In this document: piece by piece, positions 46,561 through 58,621 of the stretch
Position numbering within the stretch: the first letter of the stretch is position 1
How the letters are laid out: the number at the start of each line of letters is the position of its first letter
From: Lumbricus terrestris
Lineage: Eukaryota > Annelida > Clitellata > Crassiclitellata > Lumbricidae
Length of the DNA: 64,000 nt
Assembly: GCA_949752735.1 (NCBI GenBank)
Contig: OX457052.1
Location: forward strand, 31,594,483-31,658,482
Reading direction: 5' to 3'
The notes under the pieces: generated by a model
Seen by the model: only the letters and a program-made list of their open reading frames with translations
Told to the model about the DNA's origin: nothing
Database searches by the model: none
Position numbers and translations under genes: made by a program

Positions 46561-47845
46561 TGGTTTTACTCTATTTGAAAAATTAACAGATCTGAGTAAC
46601 TGATATCTAGAGGACACTGAATCAATAGCACTAGCTTCAAAGACAACGTCTTCATTGTTTAATATTGTAAATGGATGACAATTAAACTATTTCCTCCAAC
46701 TGGATTTGGGAAATTATTCTCACAATTTTTAATCCATAATTGCAGAAAGGAAAGAAGTACTTTTGCCTTTCCCACTATGCAATTGCAGCTAGAATTTGAG
46801 ATATGAGCAAACCATTTTGCAGCAAACATTTTCTAATGAAATCTAGATAATTGCAATAAATCAAAACCTGGTAACTGATGGAATGAAATTCTTTGAGACT
46901 TTCAAATCAATCAATTCAATCAATTCCCAAAGTAAAAGCTTAACTGTGAACTGGTGCAGGATTTTGTTTTGTGAACTTTGGTGCAAACAACCGCTCGTAC
47001 TGGCAATGGCTTTATTTAGCATAGAATAAACATTAATAAACTGCTTTGAGAGTTGTGTCTATGTATTCGGCATTTATAGCAAGGTGGTGTGAAATACGTT
47101 ACAATAATTATTTTTCCAATAAACTCCATTTTTCTGGGCAGACGCTATAGGCACTGCAATTTGAATCCGAAAAAACTTGTATAGGGCCAATGCAGGGGGG
47201 GAGGGGGCGAAGATTTTACCTAATGAGATTAAGTGGCGCCAATAAATAACCTATTAGTACGACTCCTCCAATAAGTTCCCAATATATTATCTAGGGCGAT
47301 TTCTTATAGTTTCATGCGTGTCATAAATTATCTTTGCGGCTGGTTCATTAGCAGTGGCACACATGATGAGGTCTTATATGTGGCCTGTTGTTATATTATC
47401 TAGAAATTTCTGTGTCATCCTCTTCGTCATCCATAGGGATGGATTGAAGACTACATCACATAGTCACATAAATTTATATATCGCTCCGTTAAGATGACAT
47501 TATGATCTATAATTATAATTATGAGTCTACACCTCTAGTATGACTATGTTGAAGCGAGAGTGATCAAAATAGTGTGTATCTAGTTACAGGAGGGTAAATA
47601 GGACGAGGATGACAACCGTTCTGTCTCCATAGATACGTACTTGCTTTCTTCCACTTCGGGATGTTGGTCATTCTTAACTTAACAGGTCGTCAGATTAGAG
47701 ACGATACCGGAATTCAGAAATTCGCATAAATTATACTGGTCAGTTGGCTCCTGAGGGTGATCGAGAACACGTGATTAGAAATGTCGAATAGCTACGTTAA
47801 GCGCTTTCGTGAGGTTGCTGCAACGCGTAATAGAAATGTCCATGC
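46561..47845. other. 3' flank of copy B; no other gene
   Basis: Homologous to 60135-60768 plus 62894-63660 of unit C. No further frame is conserved between the two copies, which argues against another gene here. Confidence 0.6.
46855..46860 (+). other. Possible polyadenylation signal, copy B
   Basis: AATAAA about 300 bases after the stop; conserved in copy C at 60442. Confidence 0.4.
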
Positions 47846-48036
47846 ACATACATACATACATACATACATACATACATACATACATACATACATACATACA
47901 TACATACATACATACATACATACATACATACATACATACATACATACATACATACATACATACATACATACATACATACATACACATACATACATACATA
48001 CATACATACATACATACATACATACATACATACATA
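47846..48036. repeat. (ATAC)n microsatellite
   Basis: About 47 tetranucleotide units with one 'acacat' interruption. It lies exactly at the right end of the B duplication unit. All Met-Tyr-Val-Cys and Ile-His-Thr frames are artefacts. Confidence 0.97.
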
Positions 48037-48040
48037 GGCG

Positions 48041-48719
48041 GAGTTTGGTTCCGCTCTGGGAGGCAGCTAAAAAGACCGTAGGCTTTGTTGGGCTTATTAT
48101 CACTCCGTTTTGTCACATTTTACTATAGACCACCGTATTGTATATAAGGATTTATAATGCGCCTCTTACAGGCTAGCTATTCAGAGGCGCTCTCAGCGTG
48201 ATAGCCCCGATGAAGTAAGTCACGCCTAAACTGATGGAAATTTTCTGTCTGAGTGAGGGCATGCTATTCGACAAGCTTTGCCTATGAGCCACAGGCATGT
48301 CTCTGCCATAACAAACGTAGACTTGTTAGCTTATAGGTTACTGAATCAAGATATGAATGTGATATGAATATGAATCAACCTGGCAGTTTGTGAATTTGAA
48401 GAGAAAAGCTGTTTTAGTAGTTGAAGTAGGCCTACTGCCCAATTCCCTCGAGCAATTTCTTATATTTTCATGTCTCCAATATCTTCGCGGTTAGTATATT
48501 GCGATTGACGTAGCCTATTAGTACTGTTATGAACCCATACTTTGGAGATCATCTTAGCGGTCGATAAGATCTGTGCTAATACGCGTTAGGCTTCAGCGAT
48601 GGCAGACAGCAAGTATATTAGTCAGAGCCTCGTTCCAAAAGAGCAGGTTTTCATATTATTGTGGAGTGTGGTGATAGAGAAGTAGGTTCGGTGTCTTCAA
48701 ACCGCAGGGATCAGAGATC
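48041..48719. other. Intergenic; LINE 3'-end scrap only
   Basis: 'aggctagctattcagaggcgctctcagcg' style sequence at 48168-48200 resembles LINE 3' ends. Otherwise nothing recognised. Confidence 0.4.
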
Positions 48720-48727
48720 TTTTCCAC

Positions 48728-49163
48728 CAGCGTTGCCACTCTAAAAAATGAAAAAACCCAAGTTGGAGGCTCGAAAAAACCCAAGAAAACCCAAGTTCAG
48801 CAAATCTTTCGAAAATGTCAAGAAGAATTTCCCGCCCGAAAATTCTTTTTTCAGTCATCCGGCACAAATCTGTCGAAAAATGTCCAAAATTTCCCGTCCG
48901 AAATTTCTGATGACTTTTTTTATGATGACTTTTTTAGTAATCATCCACAAATCTTTCAAAAAATTTCCAAAATTTCCCGAAAATGTCCAAAATTTACCGA
49001 AAAAGGTCCAAAATGCACCGAAAATGTCCAAAATATCCCGTTTTCTCCCGTCAAAAATAACCCAAGCAAAAAACCCAAGTTCCTCCAGAAAAAAACCCCA
49101 TTTCCCAAGTTCGGATCGAAAAACCCAAGATCTTGTGAAAAAACCCAAGGAGTGGCAACGCTG
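48728..49163. mobile_element. hAT-like MITE
   Basis: 436 bp, TIR CAGCGTTGCCACT / AGTGGCAACGCTG, perfect 8-bp target duplication 'ttttccac' (48720-48727, 49164-49171). The interior is full of 'aaaaacccaag' and 'gtccaaaatttcccg' repeats and contains the 'tgatgactttttta' module. The open frames here are repeat translations. Confidence 0.93.
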
Positions 49164-49254
49164 TTTTCCACCTCGAGCCGCCGCGTAGCGACCTTGAGTA
49201 GCCTAAGTTCTTCACTCGCAATAGTGTGAAAATCTGATTGAGTGTCCACGCGGT

Positions 49255-49330
49255 AGTCGGGAGCGTCTCTGAGTAGTGAACTTGAAGGAAGGCTATAGCA
49301 AATGCGAGAAATAAATAAAAAGAAAGTATT
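49255..49330 (+). mobile_element. LINE 3'-end fragment
   Basis: 'gtcgggagcgtctctgagtagtgaacttgaag' closely matches the 3' end at 28597-28630 ('gtcgggagcgcctctgagtagg'). Confidence 0.6.
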
Positions 49331-50129
49331 AAAGAGACGTTCAAGATTATTACTAGCGTGTAACATTAACCAATTTGTTTATTTGTATGTGCAACTTACG
49401 GCTGTTTTCGTGTCTTTGTGTTTTATCACCTGAAAATATCTATTTCTAGGCCTATATAGAAAAGTCTGAATTTCTTAAAAAACGCGAAAACCAGCTGGAT
49501 CTTGACGGAAAGAACCTAGACAAGAACGAAAAAACCTAAATCTATATCGGAAAAGCTGTGTGTGGCATACCTGGTCCTAGTATCGTTCCATCGAGGGTTC
49601 AGACTGAGACCAGTGAACCCAATTATTACAATTGCAAAATCGAGCGCCACTGTGATAAAACTGCCTCAAGTTCAACTAACGGTTATGCACGAAGTCAAGT
49701 CTCTCGATCAGTGAAAAATAGTGACCTCTTACAACGGCCAGTGTAGGCTAATTATTAAATTTATTGTGGTTAAAATACAGGCGCGTTCACTATCAATTTC
49801 AAGGTCATAGCCCGGATTTTGTTTCAAGGGGTGTTTACTCGATATTGAGCATTCCGACAATCCGCCGAATCAACTGAGTAACTGGTTTGGAGAAGCGTCG
49901 TCATATGATTAGATCATCGTAGTTATCTAATCCATTGTAAAGTTTCACATAGAAATAAGAACTTCATTGAATATCCTCTAACTTCTTACGTCGTGTGTTA
50001 GGAAATGCATTCTATAATTTTTACATTATTTAATTTCTGGAGGTGTTCAGACACCGAAAACGCCCCTAAATAGGCCTTGATCGATTCGTGTCTCTATTGG
50101 TTACTTGTGTCATTCTGCTGATATAACAC
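49331..50129. other. Intergenic; no gene supported
   Basis: A 62-codon frame at 49558 contains a short stretch resembling the family signal-peptide end ('ccatcgagggttcagactg'), but the match does not extend. Nothing else recognised. Confidence 0.35.
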
Positions 50130-50324
<195 letters not shown>

Positions 50325-50325
<1 letters not shown>

Positions 50326-50870
50326 ACAACATTAACAACAACGAGTTCAATACCCCAGGTGTTCGAAGCCCTCTTCCCAATGTCTCTCCACTCAAGTCTG
50401 CCCAGTGCTGCACGCCCCAGCTGCTGTGGGTCTCTTCCACACCAATCCACATTGTCATCCGTCCACTCTCGATTCGGCCTTCCACTACTGTTGTTACCCT
50501 CCATTATTCTGAACATCAGAGTCTTAATCTTTCTATCATCTTTCATTCCGCATATATGTCCGAACAATTTCAGTTTTCGTTGGATAACCTGCTGCATCAG
50601 AATCTCAGTTATTGCCTATCCACCCTTTTGTAGACCTATTTATTGTTCATCTTCTGTGTCAATCCTATCCTCAAGATTTTCCTGTAGCATTTTCTCTCAA
50701 ATGCTGACACTCTTCTTTGCTAGTCTTTCGCTAGTACCCATATTTTGCATCCATACATCGCTGATGCCGACATCGTTGAGGAGGATCGAAACGAAATGGA
50801 ATCTGCAACCAAAATACCGAATGAGGAAGCAAAGATATATGGATTGCCAGGATTGTTCTTGAATTTTTAT
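50325..50870 (-). mobile_element. Retrotransposon C-terminal fragment (RTE/I-like endonuclease-RT)
   Basis: Minus frame from 50597: Q-R-K-L-K-L-F-G-H-I-C-G-M-K-D-D-R-K-I-K-T, then G-R-P-N-R-E-W-T-D-D-N-V-D-W-C-G-R-D. These are conserved C-terminal motifs of widespread endonuclease-reverse-transcriptase retroelements. The 3' tail is the (GAT)n repeat. The upstream part on the minus strand (50600-50870) is degraded. Confidence 0.8.
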
Positions 50871-51079
50871 AAGACCTTGTTATGATAATTATAAGCTAAA
50901 GCTTAAAGTGTTTTTGTTATCTTGGTGCAATAAAATTGATGGTTATAACACAGGCGTCTTATTATAAAGTACTATTCCATGAAGACACTAGAAACAATTA
51001 TTGCTAAATATTTATTTACTTGTGAAATTAACAGAGATCAACTTTTCAACCATGGAAAATGCAGCCATATCTCTTCCTC

Positions 51080-51130
51080 TTAAATTCTGTAAGAGAGCGC
51101 CGCCTAATATTCAGAGGCGCTTCCGACGCA
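51080..51130 (-). mobile_element. LINE 3'-end fragment
   Basis: 'gagcgccgcctaatattcagaggcgcttccga' matches the reverse of the LINE 3' end with 'gcgcctctgagta'. Confidence 0.5.
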
Positions 51131-51180
51131 AGGCAGTGCCATCATGCCATCACTGACATATGTTAATTTTTGGTATAAGG

Positions 51181-51653
51181 ACCATTGATCATAGGACTAT
51201 TGCTCTTAGGACTATTGGTCATAGGACGATTGGTCATACGACTTATGGCTATCGGTCATTTACATGGTCGATAGGGCACAATTTGCAAGGATGAATTAGT
51301 CAATGATATCTAAAATCGAATATATAACTATTAAAGAGGTTAAAACACCAACTAGCATTTACTAGATTATTTAATATAACATGTAATGTAAAGTAAAATG
51401 CGTCAAACTATTAAATTTCTTGATTTGAAATAATTAAATATGTCTGCAAATGCTAAATAGACATATCCCTAATTGATGCATGCCATCAATTGTCTAAAGA
51501 AGATTGCCCATTTCGCCAGTGGTTCATTTGTTTTAAAAGTAAGATTCATGTAATTTATTTGTGGCACACGACAGAAAGACCTTATGTCCAATCGTCCTAT
51601 GACCAATGGTTCCATGATCAATCTCCAATATCCATGACAAATAGCATGGGCGC
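51181..51653. mobile_element. Possible foldback element with subrepeat arms
   Basis: Left arm 51181-51255 repeats 'ataggactattggtc'. Right part 51583-51653 has the reverse 'gaccaatNgtcctatg'-type units and ends 'cagtgtcct', inverse of the start 'aggaccattg'. No clean target duplication seen. Confidence 0.5.
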
Positions 51654-51659
51654 AGTGTC

Positions 51660-52392
51660 CTATACACGAAGTATGGTATAAATTTAAGGCGGGACGTCAG
51701 TGACAATTATTCTAGATTAGGCATTATCAGTGCACATGTGAAAGAACAATCAGGACTGTGGCGGCCGAGCGGAATGGACCTAGCAACCATCGAGGTAAGA
51801 AGCCAAGATCAACAGAAAGTCTTGGTGTATGAAGGATTTGCTCAGGTCAAACATTGGCGCCTAGAAGTTTGAATTTTGAACCGGGTGCGTTGGGACAAAG
51901 GAAGACAGTCGAGAGTGCCTCGAATGACAGTAGGCCTATATATGTCTGTGGGCAGACCTTCCAAGACCATCAGATAAGCAATGGCAAATTGAAATTCTAT
52001 GCGAAAACCACTTGGGCTGCTCATGATATTATTTACCATAACTCATAAAAAAATAGACTTAATTGCTGGCAGAGCGGAGTTGGAACACAAACCAATCACA
52101 GTTCAGTGTCAGAAAGTCGAATGTAAAATTACATGCACTCTGCAAATAACTGCTGCAATTACAGGCATGTGGGTTTCGTCGTAAATCAAATGACTCACCG
52201 CAATTGAGTGCCGGTATAGTAAAAGTTGACAAAACGGAGTCATATTAATAGGTCTAATTATCATGTTTAGAGCGTCACTTCTAGCTTTAAATATTGTATG
52301 AATTAACTAAATTTCGAAATCCTTCTTTTTGAAGACGCGTAAACAGGTTTTTTGAAGTTTCAAACCTTACGCGATAAAACAAATCCGAGAAG
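51660..52392. other. Intergenic; nothing recognised
   Basis: Several frames of 60-65 codons overlap on both strands without any domain or duplicate to support them. Confidence 0.4.
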
Positions 52393-52400
52393 AACCACGT

Positions 52401-52569
52401 CAGTGGTGTAGTCCTAAAAAATGAAGTGGGGGAACGCCTGGAAATTGAAGTGGGGGGACGCCATGGAAATTGAAGTAGAAACTGTAGCAAAAAAGTGCAA
52501 TCTTGCAAGAATTTTGCAAAAAAGTGGAGGGACGGCGTCTCCCCGCGTCCCCGCCCCACTACACCACTG
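52401..52569. mobile_element. hAT-like MITE
   Basis: 169 bp, TIR CAGTGGTGTAGTCC / CACTACACCACTG, perfect 8-bp target duplication 'aaccacgt' (52393-52400, 52570-52577). Interior repeats 'gaagtgggggNacgcc'. It lacks the 'gatgac' module. Confidence 0.93.
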
Positions 52570-52577
52570 AACCACGT

Positions 52578-54035
52578 ACAAAAATTCCTTGGTAAAGTTA
52601 TTTAGTACAGAATTAGTTGGCCAGTGAAATTATAGTAAACAAAATCTGTTTATGGTATGCCGAAAACACTCATAGGCGTATTTATTGTTGCTACAAAGAT
52701 GCTACACTAAATAGCTGTATATAGTTTAAAGGTAGGTGGGTCTACGATTTCCAGCAGAAACACACCTATGTCGTTCTCACAATTATTCATGCATTGGCAA
52801 CTATAGCTTACTTTTGGATTTCTGAATACGAAGCCTCCTCGTCCTTCTCCGCCTCCGCATCCTCCTCGTCCTCCTTGTCCTCTTTGTCCTCCTTCATACT
52901 AGAACGGTCTTCCATTACCATTTGGTGATACTGCATTGCAGGTATCTCATGAAACATTCTCGATGTCAACTGAGTCACACTTGTTCAAGTCTATCGGGTA
53001 GCTACGTCAAGCGCCTTCGAGAGGTTATTGTAAGGCGCTTTATAAATGTTCACATACATCCATATATATATAGGCTATATGCATACACACATGCAATTTC
53101 GAAAGTGCAGAAGCTTGCAACCCATCCGGGTAAAAAAACACACTTGCAACAGAAATGACGCCGCAAATCCTCCTTTTTCCTGGCTAGGGGCAGGCTCAGG
53201 CCATCCGAAGATAACCTGAGGCGGAGTTATTTCACTTAAGAGCGAATGTTAAATTGCCTAAGTAGAAAGCGTGACCGTAGGCTACTCAGTTAGGCTATGA
53301 TCCTATTTGTTTGTCAATTGTGTGCTGCGACATTTATTGTCCCATCTTTTCAAGCATGCTACAAACAACTGCACTGTTCTTGAAACAATATTAATCCTCA
53401 TATTCCGAATGCAAGAACAGCACTATCCTACCATGTTAAAATAGTGCCTAGTCCTCAGTTAGATGACTTATGAAACGCAAACCGAAACCGCTCACAGAAG
53501 TGCAATTTTATGCTCATATTAGTGGGTCTGCAAAGCAAAGGTCTCGACAACAGTGAATCCAAATCAAACTGATGAAACATCAAAGCTGTGCTTCTTCGAA
53601 AACCGCGCGTATTGCGCTACGTCAGTAAAAGATTTAGATTTATTAAGAACGTTCTTTCAACTTTCAACCATCTTCCGCAGAGACTAACCAGTAACCAACA
53701 TCCACAGATATTGTAAATAACGGTCCTCAGCCTTTCTGTTCTTCTTCTTAGTCTGTAGGCGTTGCCTAAATCATAAAGTTCATTTTGAAGTTCATTTTGG
53801 TTGCTAGTGACAAAAATAGCAGAAAACGTGGGTCGGAAGCGACCCTATTTAGCCTATTTCAGTTGTACTTTATTATATTTAATCACAGCGTTCGTAGGCC
53901 CATGAAAGTGTTGCATTCTAAAAGCTTACTGGTGATAAATGTTTCATCTTGTTATGTGTCCTGGTTATTTCTTGTAACAAAGACAACCACGAAGAAGACA
54001 AAAACTGATTTTGTTTATATCTCTAGGGTCTTATC
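52578..54035. other. Intergenic; fragments related to other repeats of the window
   Basis: CTC-rich stretch at 52835-52905 like that at 36530-36600, followed at 53080-53115 by 'caatttcgaaagtgcagaag', also at 36436. 52995-53060 resembles the end of the B and C units ('agctacgtcaagcgc'). No gene supported. Confidence 0.45.
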
Positions 54036-55491
54036 ATATAAGTCGGACACCCTTTTGTTCTGACCGAGGTTACTCCGTAACGCAGCGTCACATCTACATG
54101 AGGTAAAGTTTATTGTGTAGCTTATCATCTCATGCAACTAATGCAGTCAGTTAAACCTGGCCAATTTTATATGAACTCGATCAGGAGAGTGCCAAGTATA
54201 GCGAGCTGACAAAATTTGACTTTTCGGTTTTTCGGGTAAAGCTGGACACCTTGGTTGTTAAACCTGGACAATAATTTGATGATTCAACCATATTTTGTTA
54301 AAGTCGGACAATAATAATTTGATGATTCAACCATATTTTGTTAAAGTCGGACAATAATAATTTGATGATTCAACCATATTTTGTTAAAGTCGGACAATAA
54401 TAATTTGATGATTCAAGCATATTTTGTTAAAGTCGGACAATAATAATTTGATGATTCAACCATATTTTGTTAAAGTCGGACAATAATAATTTGATGATTC
54501 AACCATATTTTGTTAAAGTCGGACAATAATAATTTGATGATTCAACCATATTTTGTTAAAGTCGGACAATCGATAAACTGAACGATTTTCACCAAGATCT
54601 GCGCCAAATTTAATAGAAAAATTTAATTGAACACTGAAGGTAAATGAAATATAGGTATACCAAATCAAAAATCAGTAAGCTTAGGTCAGTCAACGTCTTG
54701 GCCAGCTACAAAGATTGTCTTGCCAATGTCCTTATTCCAGTTTTCTTGTCTCTAAACTCTTCTAGGGCCAATTTCATCTTTTCTTCACTCCAACTGTTCA
54801 GCTTTTCTGGTCTTCGTTTTTGTGACTTTATTTGGCTAACTGCTGGCGTTTCCTGTGACTTCTTTTTCTTCGTTTTTCGTTTCTGGCCAACATTTAGGAT
54901 CCTTGCCATGGTCGCAACTAGGCCTACGTGGAAAAAATAAGAAATCTGAAGCATTAGCATAACTTCATTTACGCAAAGTCGGACACAGGGGCAGGTCCTA
55001 GCAAGAGTGTCCGACTTTGCCACAAGCCCCTGATGGTAAAGTCGGACACACTTCAGGCAGGTCTTAGCAAGAGTGTCCGACTTTGAAACAAGCACCTATG
55101 GCAAAGTCGGACAGCATACAGCTACAGTTTCAAGCGTGATACCAGTTCAATATCGCTCAAACAAGTTACGCAAAACAGGCATCATACATTAATCTATATA
55201 ATAGAAATCAAAACTCTTCCTCTTCAGCAATAAAAATAATCGTAAACCCTTAACAATGAATAAAGGATTTCATTATGTCAACCTGCAAAAGTTCAGAAAT
55301 TCGATTTACATCAAAAACAATCGCGTCTTTAAAATAGAGGCAAACTTCCTATGGAGGTTAATAAGTTTTAATCACTAGATGAACCATCTGCAAATAAAAT
55401 CTAATATACTGCCACCTGGTGATCGAAGTCTCACACGCTAGGCAGGCCGGCACAAATTTTGTCCGAGATTGCCTGATGTCCGACTTTATAT
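54036..55491 (-). mobile_element. Relic pogo-like (Tc1/mariner superfamily) element dense in TCGGACA motifs
   Basis: Ends TATAAGTCGGACA (about 54037) and TGTCCGACTTTATA (about 55478) are inverted. The motif AAGTCGGACA or its reverse recurs at 54303, then every 43 bp to 54565, and around 54977, 55010, 55039, 55074 and 55103. A minus frame (54706-55095) contains a Lys/Arg-rich stretch and W-S-E-E-K-M-K-L-A-L-E-E-F-R-D-K-K-T-G-I-R-T-L-A-R, the psq-type helix-turn-helix start of pogo/CENP-B-like transposases. The catalytic domain is not visible, so it is a deletion derivative. Confidence 0.68.
54264..54570 (+). repeat. 43-bp tandem repeat, about 7 copies
   Basis: Unit 'gtcggacaataataatttga' plus 'tgattcaaccatattttgttaaa'; spacing 43 bp (54303 to 54346 and on). 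Near-identical copies; one 'caagcat' variant. Confidence 0.93.
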
Positions 55492-56002
55492 TAGGTCTCC
55501 CTATGTCTTACTAATACAAAACATTAAAACTCCCAGATAACAAGACCTTTTCGATTTAGTTTTTTTGACACAATATGTTTCATTTTTCGTCTTTTTCCGT
55601 TTTATTTTTAAATTTGTGTATGTGATCGTATTTATTTATTTACCGTATGTAGTTATTTTAGTTAATTTTGCTGTCGTTTGATAAGCTTACTCGTTAATCC
55701 GTCTCCGTAGGCCTACTTTCAAGGATTCCATTAATTCAAGTCACCACTGGCCGTTTTATTTAGTGTTTGCTCATGAAGTTGTGTTATTTGCCTGCTGGCT
55801 AAAATTAAATTACGTAGCCTAACCGAGGCGTTAAAGTTGCCCTGTAGTAGGCTACAAGGTGTAACAAAGTCCAATTATTTCTGGGTTTTCGTTTTTTCGG
55901 TTTTTTCTTTTTGATTTAAAAGCCACGTTTTATTCAGTTTCACATATGGTTTGTCGCTTTAAAGATTAATTTGTGACGTCAACCGTGACATTGCTGAATC
56001 AC

Positions 56003-56327
56003 CAATGGAGGCGCCAGGAGTTCAGTTTTCGGGGTGGGGGTGGGAAGGACTGAAGCCCATGGGCGGAGACTTGGTCCAGAAGTTTAAGGAACGAATCGTG
56101 GAGGAAAATTTCCATTTTCATTCGCCTGAATTTCTGACGACCTTTTTCTAAGTCATTATTTTGTTTAAATCTCAAGCAAATATTTAATTTTCGCGGTCAA
56201 AAAACCTGACGACCTTTTTTTAGTCGTTTGGTCAAAATCTCACGAAAATATTTCATTTTCACTGTCCCAAAAACCTGATGACCTTTATTGGTGGAGGGCT
56301 ACACCCTAGCCATATGGCGCCTCCACT
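56003..56327. mobile_element. hAT-like MITE, shared by B and C units
   Basis: TIR CAATGGAGGCGCC / GGCGCCTCCACTG, 8-bp target duplication 'tgaatcac' (55995-56002, 56328-56335). Orthologous to 39122-39419; interior has three 'tgaNgacctttttNtagtc' modules. Confidence 0.92.
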
Positions 56328-56616
56328 GTGAATCACCAGAATTTGTTGAGCTCGATTTGATTGACAGTTAAGCGACATAATATTAAAACCGTCACGTTAA
56401 AAGAAAAAAATAACGCGAAGCAATAATAGAAGTATATTGTTTAAATTCTATACTGCAACAGTTGACTGCATAAGTCCAAACTAGACTGTTGGATAAAGAG
56501 GTTGAGTTCGCGCAGTTCGCACCTGCGATGCCAACCAATGAGGCGATATAAATCTTAATGACAGGCGTTTTGAAGAGAATGTCAAACCTTGACAGATTGT
56601 GGCAGTAAAGCGTGTT

Positions 56617-56688
56617 AATCATTACACTCAAATACATTCTGACAAGTTGATTACAAAATGCTGTGTGATTCTCCACTGCTATAAATAT
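56617..56688 (+). promoter_or_regulatory. Copy C core promoter: conserved block and TATA box
   Basis: 'aatcattacactcaaatac' at 56617 and 'ctataaatatt' (TATA at 56680), 82 bases before the ATG. Confidence 0.75.
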
Positions 56689-56761
56689 TCAAGGTTTTGC
56701 TCTAGTAGCCACTTGCTACGATCCATCCGTATATTGCTCTGACGTGCATATTTTGGCAAAG

Positions 56762-56968
56762 ATGCTTGCTATCTACATCGCGACCGTGTTGGCTTTGTTG
56801 GGCTCTGATATTTTGCCATCGAAGGTTCATGCTGGACCAGTTACTTCCGGAGATTCCAAAGACTCCGGAGATTCCAAAGGGTCCAGTAACTCCGGGGACG
56901 ACGGCTTCTGTAAAAATGCGTTGACAAAGATCAACTACATCACAAAAGATGGGACTCCAGCTTGCAAG
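56762..56968 (+). CDS. Secreted Cys-rich protein family, copy C, exon 1
   Basis: Complete member: 56762-56968, 58983-59191, 60005-60134; about 181 residues. The signal peptide is that of copy B with one Leu to Ile change. Linker PVTSGDSKDSGDSKGSSNSG, then D-G-F-C-K-N-A-L-T-K-I-N and T-P-A-C-K at donor 'gtaagc'. One codon (Pro/Leu region before PAC) is missing relative to B, and the linker has extra residues. Secreted, disulfide-rich; function unknown. Confidence 0.85.
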
Positions 56969-57006
56969 GTAAGCATAGATTCCTTCTCAGTAACAACAAA
57001 CACACC

Positions 57007-57040
<34 letters not shown>

Positions 57041-57241
57041 AACTGCCGCACGCAAACACTCACGAACGCTTTCGCACGCATCATATAAAATTAAATGCGT
57101 GCGTATGTTTGTGTATCTGCACAATCTATCAACCAGACGCTGCATAGTTACCATTTGCTTGTTAGCAAATAATTCATTGTCCTTTGTTTTTTGCTCATTG
57201 TTTTTTTCCTGCGTGTAAATTGTGTAGTCCCATTATAACTA

Positions 57242-58459
57242 CAGGGTGGGCCAGCAGGAATGCAACAACTTTGACGCCTTATAACTTAAACAGTTTTTAT
57301 CTGGACATCTTGTCCAATATATCAGATTGACCATAATTATCCATTTTATCATTCTGCAAAATATCTAAGTCTTCTAAGAGATACTTTTACGATGTTTTGA
57401 GATAATGCTATTAATATTCGAGGTCCCATTTTTTGCCATAAAATGCAAGAAAAAAGTCTGAAACTGAATAATATGTAAAAAAGCTAATTTTGCATGCACA
57501 CGGTCGTTCTGAGTGTTTGTGGGCGGCTGAACCGTGAAGATCTTCTCATCTGGAACCATGTTCTGTCTATCTTTTCATCTGTCATTCTTTTCTTGAGTCA
57601 TTTGTTGGCTTTAAGCGTGTGGTTGCGTCTGCTCGGCTTCTGAAGGGCAGGAAACACTTTTCACAAAGTGTGATGGTGTTGTTGACTGTTTCAAAGCTAG
57701 GAAAGACGTACGGAGCCATTTTTTGTTACTCCAAAGACTATAGGTGAACTGACAGTGCATGGTTATTACTGTGACGAAGTACTCGCAAGAGGACTGCTAC
57801 GTACGTGATATTCGCCAACTGTCTGGAGTTGATGGTTACATCTTTCAGCAAGATGGAACCCTGGCGCATCGTTCACGTGATACGGTTGCCTATCTGAACG
57901 CTAACGTGCCAGAGTTTATTGAACCTGATAACTGGCCACCGAACAGTCCGAATTTAAACCCGGTTGACTATTCGATCTGGGGACCGAGGTTGTCTTCAGC
58001 AACTGGTCTATCGTGAACCGGTAGCCCACGTTTGAAAGAAGTGATTCTTTGCTGCTGGGCTGAAATAACTCATTGCAAGCACTTGTGGACTCAGCCATCG
58101 ATCAGTGGTCGTCTCGTGTTGATGCAGTCATTAAGCACGTGGTGGACATATTGAGTATTTTGTTAGACTAATGACAAATCTACTCAAGATATTAATTGTT
58201 ATTAATTGTTAGTACTAAGTGATTGTATAGAACTGACATATTCAGTTTCAGACTTTTTTCTTGCAGTTTTATGGCAAAAAATGGGACTTCGAATATTAAA
58301 AACATTATATCAAAATGTCGTAATAGTATCTCTTAGATATTTTGCAGAACGATAAAATGGATAATTATGTTCAATCTGATATATTGGACAAGATGTTCAG
58401 ATAAAAATTGTTCCAGTTATAAGGCGTTAAAGTTGTTGCATTCCTGCTGGCCCACCCTG
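57242..58459 (+). mobile_element. Tc1/mariner element with decayed transposase, 1218 bp
   Basis: Ends CAGGGTGGGCCAGCAGGAAT / ..GGCCCACCCTG between TA (57240-57241 and 58460-58461). The TIRs are long, about 200 bp each. The interior encodes part of a mariner-type DDE domain: F-Q-Q-D-G-T-L-A-H-R-S-R-D-T-V, then W-P-P-N-S-P-N-L-N-P-V-D-Y-S-I-W-G. Frameshifts and loss of the N-terminal part make it inactive. Unit B has the empty site ('caattataattatcat' near 41510). Confidence 0.93.
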
Positions 58460-58537
58460 TATATCATGGAAAAATAATTAATTGTCAGTATCAGCTTTAC
58501 TGTCGCCGTCACCACGACGACGACGGCGTCGATCGCT

Positions 58538-58602
58538 ACCACCCACCACCACCACCACCACCACCACCACCACCACCACCACACCACCACCATCAAAACC
58601 AC
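58538..58602. repeat. (ACC)n microsatellite
   Basis: Counterpart of the 41556-41865 repeat in unit B. Confidence 0.9.
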
Positions 58603-58621
58603 CACCATTACCAACACCGCC

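Larger units (their letters stand above)
38870..47845 (+). repeat. Segmental duplication unit carrying copy B
   Basis: Collinear with 55690-63660: shared start 'cgtctccgta..ctttcaaggattcc', all three exons of the secreted gene, two MITEs, 3' flank, and shared end 'gtcgaatagctacgttaa'. Differences are mostly clean insertions listed separately. Confidence 0.88.

Noticed and set aside
47775..48128. Met-Tyr-Val-Cys and Ile-His-Thr proteins
   Set aside because: (ATAC)n microsatellite.
49558..49746. Possible degenerate fifth signal-peptide exon of the secreted family
   Set aside because: Only about 20 bases around 'ccatcga.ggttca' match; no Cys motif, no promoter block, no exon 2 or 3 found nearby.
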